Below, one piece after another: positions 50,141 through 61,146 of a stretch of DNA of 64,000 nucleotides. Numbering within the stretch: position 1 is the stretch's first letter; each line of letters opens with the position of its first letter. The notes under the pieces are model-generated. The model was not told the DNA's origin. It saw only the letters and a program-made list of their open reading frames with translations, and made no database searches. A program made the position numbers and the translations under genes. This DNA comes from Dryomyza anilis. Taxonomy: Eukaryota; Arthropoda; Insecta; Diptera; Dryomyzidae. The stretch covers positions 13,187,529-13,251,528 of the forward strand of contig OX638132.1 of assembly GCA_951804985.1 (NCBI GenBank). Reading direction: 5' to 3'.

Positions 50141-51359
50141 ACAAAACTTAAATAATTACAAAGCTTCTAAATATACCTACAAAATTTAAAATATTCAAAA
50201 TTCTTAATATACAAAATTCAAATATATAAATATATAAAATTTAATATATACAAAATACGAAATAAACAAAATTCAAAAAATATGTATATAATTTAAGTTA
50301 TTTAAACTTTTAATTATAGAAACTCAAAATCTACAAAACTCAAAATTTACAAAATTCAAAATTTACAAAATTCAAAATCTACAAAATTCAAAAACTACAA
50401 AATACAAAAACTACAAAATTCAGAATATACAAAACTCGCCATATACAAAATTGAAAATGATACAGATTATAAATATACAAAATTTAATAAGCAACAAAAT
50501 ACGAAATTTACCAATTTCGAAATATAAAAATTGAATATAAATAATAAAAAATACGAAAATTATAAATTTTACATTAAAAAATACAAAATTCAAACAAAAA
50601 CTAAATACAAAAAATAACTAATTGGTAAAATTTCACAAATATATATATTTCAAAATATGTTGAATTTATAAAAAAATTAAAAATTATTTATTTATTCAAT
50701 AAAAAAAAACATACAATAAATAGAAAATGGTAAAACGCGTCCATTTTAAATATGGCAAAATTCCAAATAGCGTCATATTTTAATACTACATTTGAAAGTA
50801 TCAAATACATTTGATGACAAATATATTTATCGATAAACTCAAAATTTAAAAGACTAATTTCAAATTCAAAAAATATAAAATTTGATAAATATAACATTTT
50901 CAAAACAATGGAAAATACAAAATTCTAAAACAAAAAATTCAAAAAGAACAAAATTCGAAAAATATAAAATTCGAAAAACTACGCAAAAAACCAAATTCCA
51001 AAAATATAAAAAAAGATAAAAATCGAAAAATTCAAATTTGATTTTTAGAAAGTTTACAAAATACAATTATGACAAATACAAAATTATAAAATACAAGGAC
51101 AACAAACAAATTATAAAAAGCGAAACATACAAAATGCAAAACTCAATAAACAAAAATATATAAAACACGTAAAATTCAAAATTCATAAAATTAAAATCAA
51201 GATTTATATACTTTGAAACAAAATATTATAAAATTACGAAAAATACAAACATCGACAATTACAATATTCGAATTATACAAAATACACAAAAATAAAAATT
51301 AAACATTTAATAAAAAAAGAATCCCTTTAACAAAGACGAAAACTTCAATTTAAAGAAAT

Positions 51360-52790
51360 ATTCAAAATCGCAAATTTAAACAGCATTTAAATTGCGCATA
51401 CCATCATATATACGACATATGTCTAATATTTTGCAACTTTTGAAAAGAGCTCAAATTAAGTCAAGCACACAAATCAATGTTTTTATCAATGCATAATCAA
51501 AACTAAATTCAAATTCAAAATCCCCTAAAATGTGGTTAACATTACAGTGGCCAACTTTAACGATTGAAAAACATTTCAACCATTCAACCGGCCGACATTT
51601 ATAAATAAATCTTTTTAAACCCTCCCCCATATATGAATCTGCGACAAAATGCGCCCGCATACAACGCACATCAAAGAAAACCAACGAACAGCACGCTAAG
51701 AAAAACTATTAAATATTCAACCCTCCACCAAAAAACAGCACATTGCCATGGACTTGAGAAAACTCATACCCTACAACAATGAAATATCACTAAAATGGTG
51801 CCCAAAACAGTTTGACTTTTGGACATGAAGAAACTTCAACAAAAATAGACAAATTATTGTTGCTATCAATACACGGCATTGGCATCAAAAGAAACCAGCT
51901 CTAAATTAGTTTTCCGGATTCCAGCGGCAGCAAGGACGTTGACCAAAACCCCCCTCACGCCCCCTCCGACACAACATACCACATACTAGAATAAGAAAGC
52001 AAAACACTGAAAGCATTTGGCCAAAACACGCATTATGTACATGTTTATGACTAAAGTACGAAAATCAAATCTAAAAAAAAATAAAAAACAAAATTAAAAA
52101 GAAAAACCTAAGGACGAAAGCCAGCAATTGAACGGCAACACTGAAAATTTATGAATGTCTCGAAGACAGCTACACAATTTCAAACGAAACCAATTCGAGA
52201 CATAGCCCCCCAAACCCTATTTTAGAACAGAACACCCGCTCAATACACCAAGCAGCAAATGGTATTTTGTACACACTCTGTATTGAAAAACATATTTTGT
52301 AAAATTGGCAAAACATTTGGCCAAGAAGTAGTAAATAATTGAGCAGCAGGGGTTAACGAAATTATTACATTTTAAAGGCGTCGGCATGAGTGCAACCTTA
52401 GGCAAAAGTGCAACCAATAACTACCACCCCAATGAAACCTACTAGGGATCTAGGCAGAGAGATTGTACTCAAGAGCATAAAACAGTAGTTAGTAATCGTA
52501 GTAGTTGACAAGTGTAGTAGTAGTGTTGGTCATGGCTCAAAGAATCGGCCCAAAACTTAGAAACCCTAGTTTCGTATGTTGGCATGGTTCTGGCACCATC
52601 GATGGGGGGGATACCCAGTGTAATTGCTTAAAGAACGACGGTATGTTATATGCCAAGGAAATCAGTTGGAAAATTATTTCACAAAGACCAAACTAAAATT
52701 GAGACGTAACACAGAAGCATAGAAAGACAAGCAGAAAGACTTGGACAAAGATGAAGTCCGAGGTGTTAAAATTTAATTACATTTCAGTGT
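51360..52790 (+). other. More complex, GC-richer block, no known gene
   Basis: Sequence complexity rises (CCAGCGGCAGCAAGGACGTT, CCCCCTCACGCCCCCTCC). A 63-codon frame at 52505-52696 resembles no protein family I know. It could be conserved transcribed or regulatory sequence. Confidence 0.35.
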
Positions 52791-53340
52791 TAAATTACAA
52801 ATGATTTTTTAAATCAAAAATATACTTTCTCGCTACAAAAAAAAACCTCTTAAAAGGTTCAATGCATTAAGATTTTAATGATTTAAATTCGTTAAACTAA
52901 AAGCAAAACTTTTTTTAATGTTATTGCAAAAGAATGCAAATACTTACTTAAAAATATTAATTATATTACTTTTAAAATCACAATTCAATCAATAAAATTT
53001 AAATTTAAGAGAATAAAAAAATCTAACCTCAAAAATAACATCAAAAATCATATACAAAATTGTATCAAATATTAAATAATCATAATTATTAATACATACA
53101 ATAATAAAATGTATTAAAATATTTTAAAACTACAAAAAAAATATGTTAAATTCTACCCTAATTTTAAATTAATTATGTAACTACACTCTGTATCCCCTCG
53201 CAAATATTACATTGTTCTAACATTGTTAATATTAAAACAGTTAAAACTATTTACACAAAATTTTGAAAAATTAAACAACAACAAAAAAATTCATATAAAA
53301 TTCCAAAAAATATAACACAAAAACTTGAATGCAAATCCTT

Positions 53341-54845
53341 TTGTCTAAAATGTTATTTATTTTAATTTAATTAAGCTGTAAAATATTTTAGACGAGACGA
53401 TTATTGCATTATAATACAATTATTTATTTTCTTTATTATTATTCTGTATTGATTTTAAGAAATATATTTTTAATGCCAATCAACTGTATTTAACAATCTC
53501 TTTGCTAGATCTAGATATTGGCAAAAATATTGTCATATTTTTATTTTAATTTATATAAATTCAGTTCAGTGTTATTTATGAAAAACCAATCAAAAATGTA
53601 TTTACTACTTCAACAAATTGTTATATATAAATAAAAATTTAAACAAAATTATAAATAAAATTCTAATCAATAAAGTTGTACACACCAATTTGCTCAAAAT
53701 AACCCAAATGTCTTTTTATTATTATCTTTTTTAGCAATGGACGTCTTTAGGTTTAACAAATAATTTGCTAAATAACAAAAATAATGTACAAAAATAATGG
53801 ACATATATATTTTTAATATGTGATTAATATTTCACCAAGCAGTAAAATTTGTTGTTGAATTTATTTTCATAATATTACAAATCCTTCTGTATTCACATTT
53901 TCAATCAAAGCAATGAGAAACATAATAGGGGTACACATTTCACCTCGTATGACGTATCTCTCGTATATCGTAATGTCATTGATTTTATGAAATCTGAGTA
54001 TTTGAATTTCATGCACAAAAAAAAAAAACAAGAAATGCATAAAAAATTTGAATTGGCACCTAGGTTCACATTATCGCTGTTTGATATAGCCTTTGTTTCG
54101 TCTAAAAATATTTTGAAAGTACATAGAAAATCAGCAACAATTAAACAGTTCACTACAACATTCTTAGTATATGACTTTTACTTAATTATGGTACACACTA
54201 CATCACAAAAGTTTATTTTTGTTTAATGCGCTGCTATTTTACGCGTTATTATAACATGTCAAAAATAATAATATACATTTTTTTTGTGTAGTAATAGTGA
54301 AAAATACATGCACAACAATTCCAATATGCAGTAAATACAAATAAATTTCCAGAAAAAGTGTAAGTATAACACAACACACATATTTTGTATATTTTTTAAT
54401 ATTTTGAACCTTGGAAAAAAAGCAAAAGTATTAGGCAGTGCGATTAATTAATTAATCAAATTTTTGATTAATCAGAATTTCTGCACGGATAGAAAAGATT
54501 TTTTTGAATGTAATTAAAAAGTAATACGAAATTACCATACATGTATTAGGAGTGAAGTGTAATTAAATTATAATCGAATTGAATTTATTTTTGTTCACGT
54601 GTAAACATTATTATATTGTCCAGCAGAATCTGTTTAATTTACCATAAATATGTTACAATACCAACATAAAATTTTTATTGCTTTTGAATAAACTATTTCT
54701 TGGCAATTTACTTGGTTAAAACTATGATTCGAAACACACAAAATGCTAATCAAATCTAAATACAACGTATGTTCAAATCTAAATCAAATCTAAATACAAT
54801 CAAATCTAAATACAACGTATGTTCGCCACGCTTGTCTTAATTCGA
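53341..54845. other. No gene seen
   Basis: AT-rich with balanced strands. There is a short duplication of AAATCTAAATACAACGTATG at about 54755-54830. Confidence 0.45.
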
Positions 54846-54849
54846 TAAT

Positions 54850-55185
54850 TTATCGACTGACGAAGTTGCCCACGTTGTGCAGCATTTTCTACATACGCCT
54901 TCTTTTGCCATCGTTTGAACATATTGATGTTTAAAAACAAACAAAAAAAGAAATAGGATTTAAATAAATGTATTCTTGCAACATTCTTCTTGTATACGAA
55001 GTTGGCACTCGTTGAGCAGAATTTTCCATCTACGTCTCTTTTGTCGTCGTTTGAAGTATGATAGGGTCATTTTAAACATACTGATGTTCGAAAAGAAACA
55101 AAAAATGAATTCTTGTATATAAAGTTGACACTCGTTGATCGGCATTTTCTGCGTTAGTGTCTTTTGTTCTTCGTTGAGAAAACGT
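54850..55185 (+). repeat. Three diverged tandem units, about 130 bp
   Basis: Each unit repeats GAAGTTG(CC or GC)AC.CGTTG..CAG.ATTTTC, then a CTTTTGTCGTCGTTTGAA-type block, then ATATTGATGTT or ATACTGATGTT with AAAGAAACAAAAAA. The third unit is partial. Confidence 0.75.
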
Positions 55186-55679
55186 GTTCAAGTCGGTAAT
55201 AATTTTGTTATTTGTAAATTAAACAAATATGTAAATTGTGTTATAAAAAGTACTAATAGTAACAGAGTATAATATAGTGCAGTGTATAATTTCTGAAACA
55301 AATGTGAAAAAACCACAAATAAAAATCAGTGTTTCGATTTTCAAACAGAATTCGGCATGTTTTTTTACAAAAGCCTCTGTGAATTCCTTGCCTACGCTAT
55401 GTGCTGTACTGAGACCAACTGTAACTGTGCCAAATATAAAGCTAGCCTGGATCGTCTGGTTTAGCGTCTGCAGGTGCAATTGTGCATTCATTGTTGCTGT
55501 CACTTGAACTTGCAGTTTTAAACGAATTATTTATTTATGCATTTAAAAATTTGTAGATGAATTCAATTATTATAAATTTCCACTGTGCATGTTTTAAGAT
55601 TTTTAATAAAAAAATAATAAAAAAACTATATTTTATTTTTATTTTATTTTCAGGATTTCTTTCCAAAAATATTTAAATA

Positions 55680-55970
55680 TGTTTCTATGCAAAAACATAC
55701 TACTTTTTGTACTGAAACAACTGATATGTTTCACTGGAAACATATTTATATTCAGGTCGTTCAAAATCATGTTTTATTTTGAACATATTTATGTTTCGGT
55801 TCAAATATTTATTTTGTTTGGATGTAGTAATTATAATGTTTCCATTAGAATATACACCATTTTAAGGGGCAACATTAAAATGTTTCCGGGATATTATAAT
55901 GTAAGTCAGAGCTCATTACAACACTGTTCAAGTCTCAATACAAACCTGTTTAAAAATGATTTATCAGATA
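55680..55970 (+). repeat. Dispersed repeat shared with 23 kb
   Basis: Second copy of the repeat at 23020-23310 (CATATTTATATTCAGGTC, ACCATTTTAAGGGG, TTACAACACTGTTCA). The 107-codon frame that overlaps it is therefore not a gene. Confidence 0.7.
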
Positions 55971-56073
55971 TATTTTTAACATTCATCACTATTGATAGTT
56001 GAATTATGAATATATAGCGTTATAAATACTATAGTTTTAATGTTTTTTCTCCTAAAATAATTATGGTCTCACT

Positions 56074-57780
56074 ACCCAAGCAACCACGGCTCGACAATAG
56101 CCACAAACTATTGTGGCGTATTAGTCCCAAAGAGGTGACTAATAACATGTATTGAACATACGCAATTATATGTCGCAATTCTGTGATATATAAGTCATTC
56201 ATTCTGATAATGGAACATATACAATAAAGGGCGGAGTTAACTTTGTTGCTATTAGGTGGCAAAAAGTGGCAAATTATTAAATGTATTATGTTCCATATAT
56301 GTAGCAAGTACACTCAGAAGAAAATGTACCATTAAGTACTTAATGGTACGACCATTGATCTTATGGTTCATGTATTAATAGATTTTTCTTTTTAAATCAA
56401 AAGTTTTCTAATTAATTCAATGGTATTTGAAAAATTCACTAACATACATTTAAATATTTCAATATTATTATTTTAAATAGAATAAATACTGTTGTTTTAA
56501 CGGTTTCCTCCTATAATAATAAACGTGGTGTAAAAAAACATAAAACGAATACAAACATGTTCGTTTTGTACGTCATTCTGCGTGTTTGTGTTTGCTCAAA
56601 ATGGTCACATTATTAAACGCGACATTGGTAAGGACTCAATGTATTTAATGTAAATAAATTATATTTATATTTTTATTTATTACAGAAAATAAATAATACG
56701 TCGAACTTCTATTATGGCAACGGACTCAAAAATAACTGCAGACTCAAGTACTACAATCAATTATTGGAAACCAAAGTAAACTTTAAATGTTTTATAATCT
56801 TTTGCAGTAAAAAGTGTCTTTTTATGTTTGTGTTATAAAAGTGAATGTCACTTTTGACATTTAAATAAAATAAATTATACAATAAATTAACTAAAATACA
56901 TTGTTTTAATAAATTATAGGAAAATGTAATTCGACTTTACCATAAAATTAATAATACGTATCATTAAATTTGTATAGGTCTTTCTTATTGTAATTAAAAT
57001 ATCACATTATAAAATTTATGGTACAACCACACATTGTATTAACAGTTTCAATATTACTGAACTAATGGTACGCATCCTATTGACCAATTTTAATGGTATA
57101 AATTATTGTTTTTCTATTGAAATACTATCAATTTACCATGATTTTTTTCTGGGTGTATAGAATGAAGAACCTAATAGGAACATGTTTATATATAATGTAG
57201 CTAATTAACTTTAAAATTTAATAAATGTATATTATAATACACGACAAATTTATAACATCCACTACATATTTTTATGGAAAGTTGTGTTGCAAAAATGTAC
57301 ATCCGCGAAAGCATAATTTAAAAAAATAAAGAAAATCACAATTTTAATAAATTTTCACAAATTGCATTTTTTGTGTGCGCGTAAAAATTAGAGGTGGTAG
57401 AATATAAGCTTTAACCAGAAAACTTGAACCGTTTGTTTAATTAGAGTTGTAGTGTGTCGAAAACTCTGCTCGTAAAGACTTCTATTATTATGCCATGCAT
57501 ATTTTTATTTTTTATTACAGGACAAACATTCACGTTAATGGCACACTGCGTAGTATCTTTATTATTTTTATTTTTAATCTACACATAAATTACAGTTCAA
57601 GTTCCAAATAGGTGAACCAAAATTTTAATGGATCAAAATTTGTGGCAACTAAGCCTCGCCCCGGGGCTTTTTGGCTGGCAATTGTGTGGCAAATAAGTAT
57701 ATCTCACATGATTTAAAACAAACACTTTAATGGCAACTGTGTGGCTACCACTTAAGTTGCCACAAAGTGGTTACTTGGGT
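56074..57780. mobile_element. Inverted-repeat element hosting a nested MITE
   Basis: ACCCAAGCAACCACGGCTCG at the left and, reversed, ACCCAAGTAACCACTTTGTG at the right. TGTGGC/GCCACA words recur near both ends. Without the nested insert it is about 0.86 kb. No transposase is visible. Confidence 0.72.
56311..57155. mobile_element. 845-bp TA-flanked element, long relative of the CACCCAG MITEs
   Basis: TA at 56309-56310 and 57156-57157. Ends are CACTCAGAAGAAAA and TTTTTTTCTGGGTG. The interior is about four times longer than the 220-bp copies and has no ORF of note. A reversed fragment of its interior is at 39290-39600. Confidence 0.85.
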
Positions 57781-58313
57781 ATGTGACATATTCAACTTGA
57801 ACCATTGAATTCTGAAATAAATCCCTCTCGTGGTATTTATTAATAGCCGTGATATAAAAATAATGTTTTAAATATTTTTTATCCAAAATTAAATAAATAT
57901 TTTTTAATAAAATTAGAATGTATGTATTAATTAATTTTAAGTCTTTTATTAATGAAATATGGATAATAGATTGAATTAAATAAATTATTTATTTACATTT
58001 TTAAAATTGTTCTCGATTGTTTAAATATTTTCATAAAAGAATAAAAAAAAATCCTTTTATGGGTCGTATGAGTGATATTAGTAAAATATTAATGAATTGA
58101 TCTAGAAAAACTGGAAAGCACGTGTATTTTATTTTGTCAATACACTTTTGGAATATATAGGATTTTTGCATGCTTGCAGTTGATGTGCAATTTTGACTTT
58201 TGTCGTACGGTGTACTAAGTACATTATAAAATATATAACTAGTCTGTTTAAACTTTAAATTAATGAATTTAAACAGTTCTTATATAAACAAAACAAGTTC
58301 CTTATTATTTTGT

Positions 58314-58900
58314 ATATCGGCCATTCCACGTCAAACCCGGGCGCATTCAACAAAACTTGACTTTATGAGCTCCGATCTTTTTGAAATTTTACAGACATGT
58401 TCTATGCTAAAAAATATTTGACACGTATATTTTTTTATAAAAATAGTGTTTTATTCTTGCAGTTTTACCCCTTAATAAATTGAAAATGTCGTTGTTATTC
58501 AACATTTTACATTTAGTTAAATTATTGTAGCACGTGAACCATAAGTTTAATATTAAACAATTTGGTCTCATTTGAAAGAGAATAAATTGTTCTTTCTAAC
58601 GGCTTACTCGTTTTTAAAACGTCTAATAGAAACATAATAAGAAATGATGGTCCGAAAGTTATAAAATCAATTTTGGTGGTCAGCACATAATTTGTTTTAT
58701 TTTTTTTTACACCATCACAAAACTGCATCAATAATGCACGAAAACTGAGAAATTAGAGTGGGACCTCAACGCTTACTGTTTTAATACTTGTAATAATACG
58801 TGTAAAATAATCTTCGACATAGAACAAGACTGCAACGTTTCAACGAAATAAAAAATATAAAATCTCAAAAGTGCCCGATTTGACGTGGAATGGCCGATAT
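58314..58900. mobile_element. 587-bp element with GGCCATTCCACGTCAAA ends
   Basis: ATATCGGCCATTCCACGTCA at the left is the exact reverse complement of the right end through CGTCAAA, with CCGGGC/TCGGGC following. It is non-coding as far as I can see; the 69-codon minus-strand frame inside is not recognised. Confidence 0.88.
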
Positions 58901-59299
58901 GCAATGTATGACTATGCCCTTATATTATCTTAATTTATACAAAATAATCGAAGAAGTCTTTGTAAAAAGTTATAAAATTGTTTTCTAAAAAGTATCATTT
59001 AATACTTCGTTTATGACGTTTCTTCAATGATTAAATTAGTATTTCTAAATTTTAAATCTGCTATACAAATGAACAAACAACGCTTTTTCCAAGATTCTGT
59101 GTTTTCAACAGCACTTCTTTTATTTCAGTAATACTAAAAATTTCCATACACTAACCATAATAGCAACCATAAAAACAAAATAGTCTTGTAATGTGGAGCA
59201 GAAAATAAGCAACAGATCGATCCAAAACTAAACAAAACATTCTACAATAGTAATAATATAACGAAAATCTACAACAATAAAGATGCCATCAAACAGATA

Positions 59300-59590
59300 T
59301 TAAATTTGTAAAGTATTCTTTTATTTATTCATAACAATATGAATAAAAAATATACGCAACAAGCTACATTTATCAAAAACAGCGAATTCGTGATAACTGG
59401 CAAACGTGTGAATGTCTGTCTGGTGTTTTATGTTTTATTTAGTTGTTTATTTTATTTCATTGTTGTCATTAAATAAATTAAATTGTTTTGTTTAATATAG
59501 ATAGATATTTTGTTGATAGGTTTTTGAGTCGGTTCTTTTGTTATTTCATTTAATATATTTATTTTGCATTGCATATTTTTGATTTGCTTA
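59300..59590 (-). other. Probable 3' untranslated region of DLST
   Basis: Directly downstream of the DLST stop codon on the minus strand. T-rich on the plus strand (A-rich on the transcript), with several TTTATT words that read AATAAA on the transcript. The exact cleavage site cannot be fixed. Confidence 0.5.
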
Positions 59591-59725
59591 TTACAATCCG
59601 GCGAGCATAATTCTAGGATCTTCAACGGCAGCCTTAATCTTACGCAAGAACATGACAGCCTCACGACCATCGATCAGTCGGTGATCGTATGTGAGTGCGA
59701 CGTACATCATGGGGCGAATGACAAC
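59591..59725 (-). CDS. DLST: DLST last coding exon
   Basis: Encodes the C-terminal 44 residues of dihydrolipoamide succinyltransferase plus the stop at 59591-59593. DLST is the E2 core of the mitochondrial 2-oxoglutarate dehydrogenase complex and transfers the succinyl group from lipoamide to CoA. The catalytic motif [10 protein letters not shown] is here: the His and Asp of HxxxDG are the active-site residues of all 2-oxoacid dehydrogenase E2 enzymes. The exon begins after an AG at 59726-59727 (reading TTTATTTTTAG on the minus strand) in phase 0. The 60-bp intron separating it from the previous exon is of typical fly size. The end (IMLAGL) is where the family normally stops. Identification is very secure. 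Confidence 0.97.
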   Translation of the reverse strand, partial: VVIRPMMYVALTYDHRLIDGREAVMFLRKIKAAVEDPRIMLAGL

Positions 59726-59785
59726 CTAAAAATAAATGAAGAAAAGTTGAAAATTGTGTCGAAGAAGTGTATTTATAATGCCTAC

Positions 59786-60091
59786 CTGTCCCTTAATCGC
59801 AACAGGACGCTCAAAGATGCCGTGCATGCCCAGGATGGCGCTCTGTGGTGGATTAATGATGGGCGTACCCATCAAGGAGCCAAAGACGCCACCATTGCTG
59901 ATGGTGAAGGTGCCACCGTCCATGTCCTCGACAGCGATTTGGCCCTTCTTGGCCTTGTCGCCCAAGGCAGCCATGGCGATTTCGATATCAGCATAATTCA
60001 TGCCCTCGACATTTCGTATCACGGGCACAACGAGACCCTTGGGTGTGGCCACGGCCACAGAGATGTCAACATAGTCACGATAGACAGTTTC
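59786..60091 (-). CDS. DLST: DLST internal exon, catalytic domain
   Basis: 102 codons of the 2-oxoacid dehydrogenase acyltransferase domain, starting [20 protein letters not shown] and including the family hallmarks [17 protein letters not shown] and [14 protein letters not shown]. These segments build the CoA- and lipoyl-facing channel in the trimer. The donor (GGGACAG then GTAGGC) follows at 59785. The acceptor CATATTTCCAG lies at 60092 and is preceded 99 bp upstream by a near-duplicate acceptor. Phase is 0 at both ends. The exon is GC-richer than the surrounding DNA, as expected of conserved coding sequence. A 184-codon antisense frame over it is a shadow. Confidence 0.97.
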
Positions 60092-60286
60092 CTGGAAATA
60101 TGTAAAAGGGTTTATTAAAAAATACAAAAAATGCAAAAAATACAAATAAAAAATAAAGTTAATGAAATTGAATGCATATAAAGGATTTTTCTGGAAATAT
60201 GAAGGGTTTATTAAAAAATATACAAAATGCAAAAAATACAAATAAAAAATAAAGTTAATGAAATTGAATGCATATAAAGGATTTTT
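60092..60286 (-). repeat. Tandem duplication of the DLST 3' splice-site region
   Basis: Units of 99 and 96 bp (60092-60190 and 60191-60286), both starting CTGGAAATATG on the plus strand, that is CATATTTCCAG on the transcript. Each ends ATAAAGGATTTTT, which resembles the start of the neighbouring mariner remnant. The inner 99 bp is open in the DLST frame. Confidence 0.92.
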
Positions 60287-61010
60287 CAGAGGGACGCTAC
60301 AAAAGTAAAGCAACAGGGACAGCAAACGACGCCATATTTCTTGCCGCTCTTTTGACATTTCTCTTCAGTAAGGTTTTTCATTTCATGTCACTGAAGCCGC
60401 TTGACCACCAGAATCGTCGTATGTTCGATAATTTCAACAGTGGCGTAATAAAGGGTTTTTCAACAGGGACGCTACAAAAGTAGAGCGACAGGGACAGCAA
60501 ACAACGCCATATTTCTCGCCGCTCTTTTGACATTTCTCTTCAGTAAGGTTTGCCATTTCATGCCACTGAAGCCGCTTGACCACCAGAAGCGCCGTATGTT
60601 CGTGAATTGGGCTGGGCCGTATTTCTTCCGTCATGATCAAGACCGGCACGTTACTGTGTTACCGTTCAATGATAACCGCATATTTTTGGCCCCAATTGGA
60701 TGATATGGACTTTGAGGACATGTGGTTCCAACAGGACGGCGCCACAAGCCACACAGCGAATGCCACAATTAATTTATTGGAAACCAAGTTTGGAGAACGT
60801 GTTATCTCACGAAATGGTCCAGTCGATTGGCCGCCTCGGTCATGCGATTTGACGCCGTTAGACTATTTTCTGTGGGGCTACGTCAAGTCTATGGTCTATG
60901 CCAACGATTGTTGAACTTCGTACGAATATCGAACGTAAAATTGCAGCAGTATCGGCCGATTTATGCTTGTAAACCGTCGAAAATTGTGTTCAGCGTCTGG
61001 ACTTCTCTTT
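60275..61010 (+). pseudogene. Decayed mariner-family (DD41D, rosa-type) transposon
   Basis: The clearest part, 60633-60914, keeps the C-terminal catalytic block: Asp in FQQDGATSH (codon 60735) and Asp in LTPLDYFLWG (codon 60861). Forty-one residues separate them, the DD41D spacing known for rosa-type elements. Upstream, CDLT-type coding is frameshifted (GPYFFRHDQDRH in another frame) and the first catalytic Asp is not found. Downstream, the C-terminal IERKIAAVSADL block continues in a third frame with a stop. The 5' end is tandemly duplicated: units start at about 60275 and 60450 with AAAGG.TTTTTCA.AGGGAC and GCTACAAAAGTA. The copy is clearly dead. It lies in the DLST intron, opposite to the gene. 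Confidence 0.85.
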
Positions 61011-61146
61011 ATATATTTTCTGAGTTCTTCTCTTTATATATTTTCTGAGTTCTATCTTTTAACAATTTATTATAATTTTGGCACTTTTTTATTTTATCTG
61101 ATGCTTTAGCTCTTATCTGTACTAAATTCCTCTCAATTTTATTTTT

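Larger units (their letters stand above)
42936..53340 (+). other. Ten-kilobase A-rich strand-asymmetric domain, no coding gene
   Basis: The plus strand is dominated by A with few T runs, in AAAA/CAAA/AAAT words, with local exceptions at embedded elements. Asymmetry fades at about 53340, where T-rich words return. It holds a MITE (45336), two imperfect duplications (45.9 and 46.9 kb), an inverted-repeat element (48413) and a 16-bp tandem array. No ORF resembles a known protein. It could be a long noncoding exon or intron of the predicted transcription unit. Confidence 0.5.

Noticed and set aside
55679..56002. 107-codon plus-strand frame
   Set aside because: Overlaps a dispersed repeat whose other copy (23020-23310) is not open in the same frame.
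59564..60118. 184-codon plus-strand frame
   Set aside because: It is antisense to DLST exons and runs through their intron. The minus-strand protein matches a conserved family with correct splice sites.
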